Source: Rhodospirillales bacterium (lineage in GTDB: Bacteria > Pseudomonadota > Alphaproteobacteria > Acetobacterales > Acetobacteraceae). From it: a stretch of 6,391 bases of DNA. Where the stretch lies: the NCBI GenBank assembly GCA_018971905.1, contig JAGWZS010000106.1:1-6391 (forward strand), given 5' to 3'. Positions 6,191-6,391 of the stretch are shown here, one piece after another. A program made the position numbers and the translations under genes. The notes beneath the pieces are model-generated. The model saw only the letters and a list, made by a program, of their open reading frames with translations, searched no databases and was not told the DNA's origin. The stretch's first letter is position 1; the number at the start of each line of letters is the position of its first letter.

Positions 6191-6218
6191 GTGGCCGTGC
6201 CTGCTTTCGCAGGGCCAC
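6191..6218 (+). other. Possible hairpin downstream of the CoA-binding gene
   Basis: CCTGC (6200-6204), loop TTTC, GCAGG (6209-6213), flanked by GTGGC (6191-6195) and GCCAC (6214-6218) with a four-base bulge. It sits 33 bases after the stop codon, a reasonable place for a transcription end, but no T-run follows, so it is not a standard intrinsic terminator. The 10-mer GCCGGCGGAA flanks it as a direct repeat (6173-6182 and 6237-6246). Confidence 0.3.
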
Positions 6219-6343
6219 GCCTGGTTGCACTGAAAAGCCGGCGGAACGGGTGAAGCCCGCGATTAACTACACGTGTCGTTAGGGCCAGCCTGCCAGAACT
6301 TGCACCATCCATGCGGGCTGATGACACCCCCGATCATGGTACA

Positions 6344-6391
6344 ATGCCCAGGATCGCCGGGGATGAACATACAACAAGCGGCACATTGCTC
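6344..6391 (+). other. Possible start of a further gene at the right edge
   Basis: Two candidate starts run open to the window end: ATG at 6344 (extendable to ATG 6311, same frame) and ATG at 6363, which has AGGA (6350-6353) 9 bases upstream. A TACAAT hexamer (6340-6345, 5 of 6 to a -10) has no good -35 at the right distance. The visible peptides (at most 27 residues) match nothing I recognise, so the frame cannot be decided. Confidence 0.2.

Noticed and set aside
6007..6327. A 106-codon open frame on the minus strand at the right end
   Set aside because: It overlaps the end of the clear CoA-binding gene, has a basic low-information composition, and no ribosome site was found for it.

Overview
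The window comes from a GC-rich bacterium, most likely an alphaproteobacterium. That rests on base composition, gene types and weak promoter consensus; I cannot name a genus. It holds seven protein-coding genes, one of them cut by the left edge. I see no RNA genes, insertion sequences or CRISPR arrays.

Left part, minus strand (1-2742): a tight two-gene unit encodes a glutamine-synthetase-fold gamma-glutamyl-amine ligase (PuuA-like, 1393-2742) and, 6 bases downstream, a DadA/PuuB-type FAD oxidase (130-1386). After it comes the first 21 codons of another minus-strand gene, probably a universal stress protein. Together the ligase and oxidase look like the first two steps of gamma-glutamylated putrescine catabolism: glutamate is ligated to the amine, then the free amine end is oxidised to an aldehyde. 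The later enzymes (aldehyde dehydrogenase PuuC, gamma-glutamyl-GABA hydrolase PuuD) are not in this window.

Middle (2743-4084): a 386-base divergent control region separates puuA from a plus-strand XRE-cupin regulator that closely resembles PuuR. The half near puuA is GC-rich and could carry a short upstream ORF. The half near the regulator is AT-rich and carries two copies of the 14-base motif GCGAATATnnTTGA in inverted orientation, one facing each gene; these are candidate operators. The regulator stop codon overlaps by one base the start of a small GFA/CENP-V-family zinc protein, so the two are probably translationally coupled.

Right part (4072-6391): converging on the GFA gene, with a 13-base overlap of coding ends, is a membrane-bound GH17-family beta-glucan enzyme with seven predicted C-terminal membrane helices, similar in layout to rhizobial NdvC. 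Divergent from it, 41 bases away, is a small CoA-binding Rossmann protein of the YccU family. The last 233 bases hold a possible hairpin and perhaps the start of another gene.

Most of the window is recognisable by family. The less obvious points are the paired inverted operator-like motifs, the GFA gene coupled to the polyamine regulator, the long puuA leader, and the GH17 membrane protein apparently without a glucan synthase beside it.
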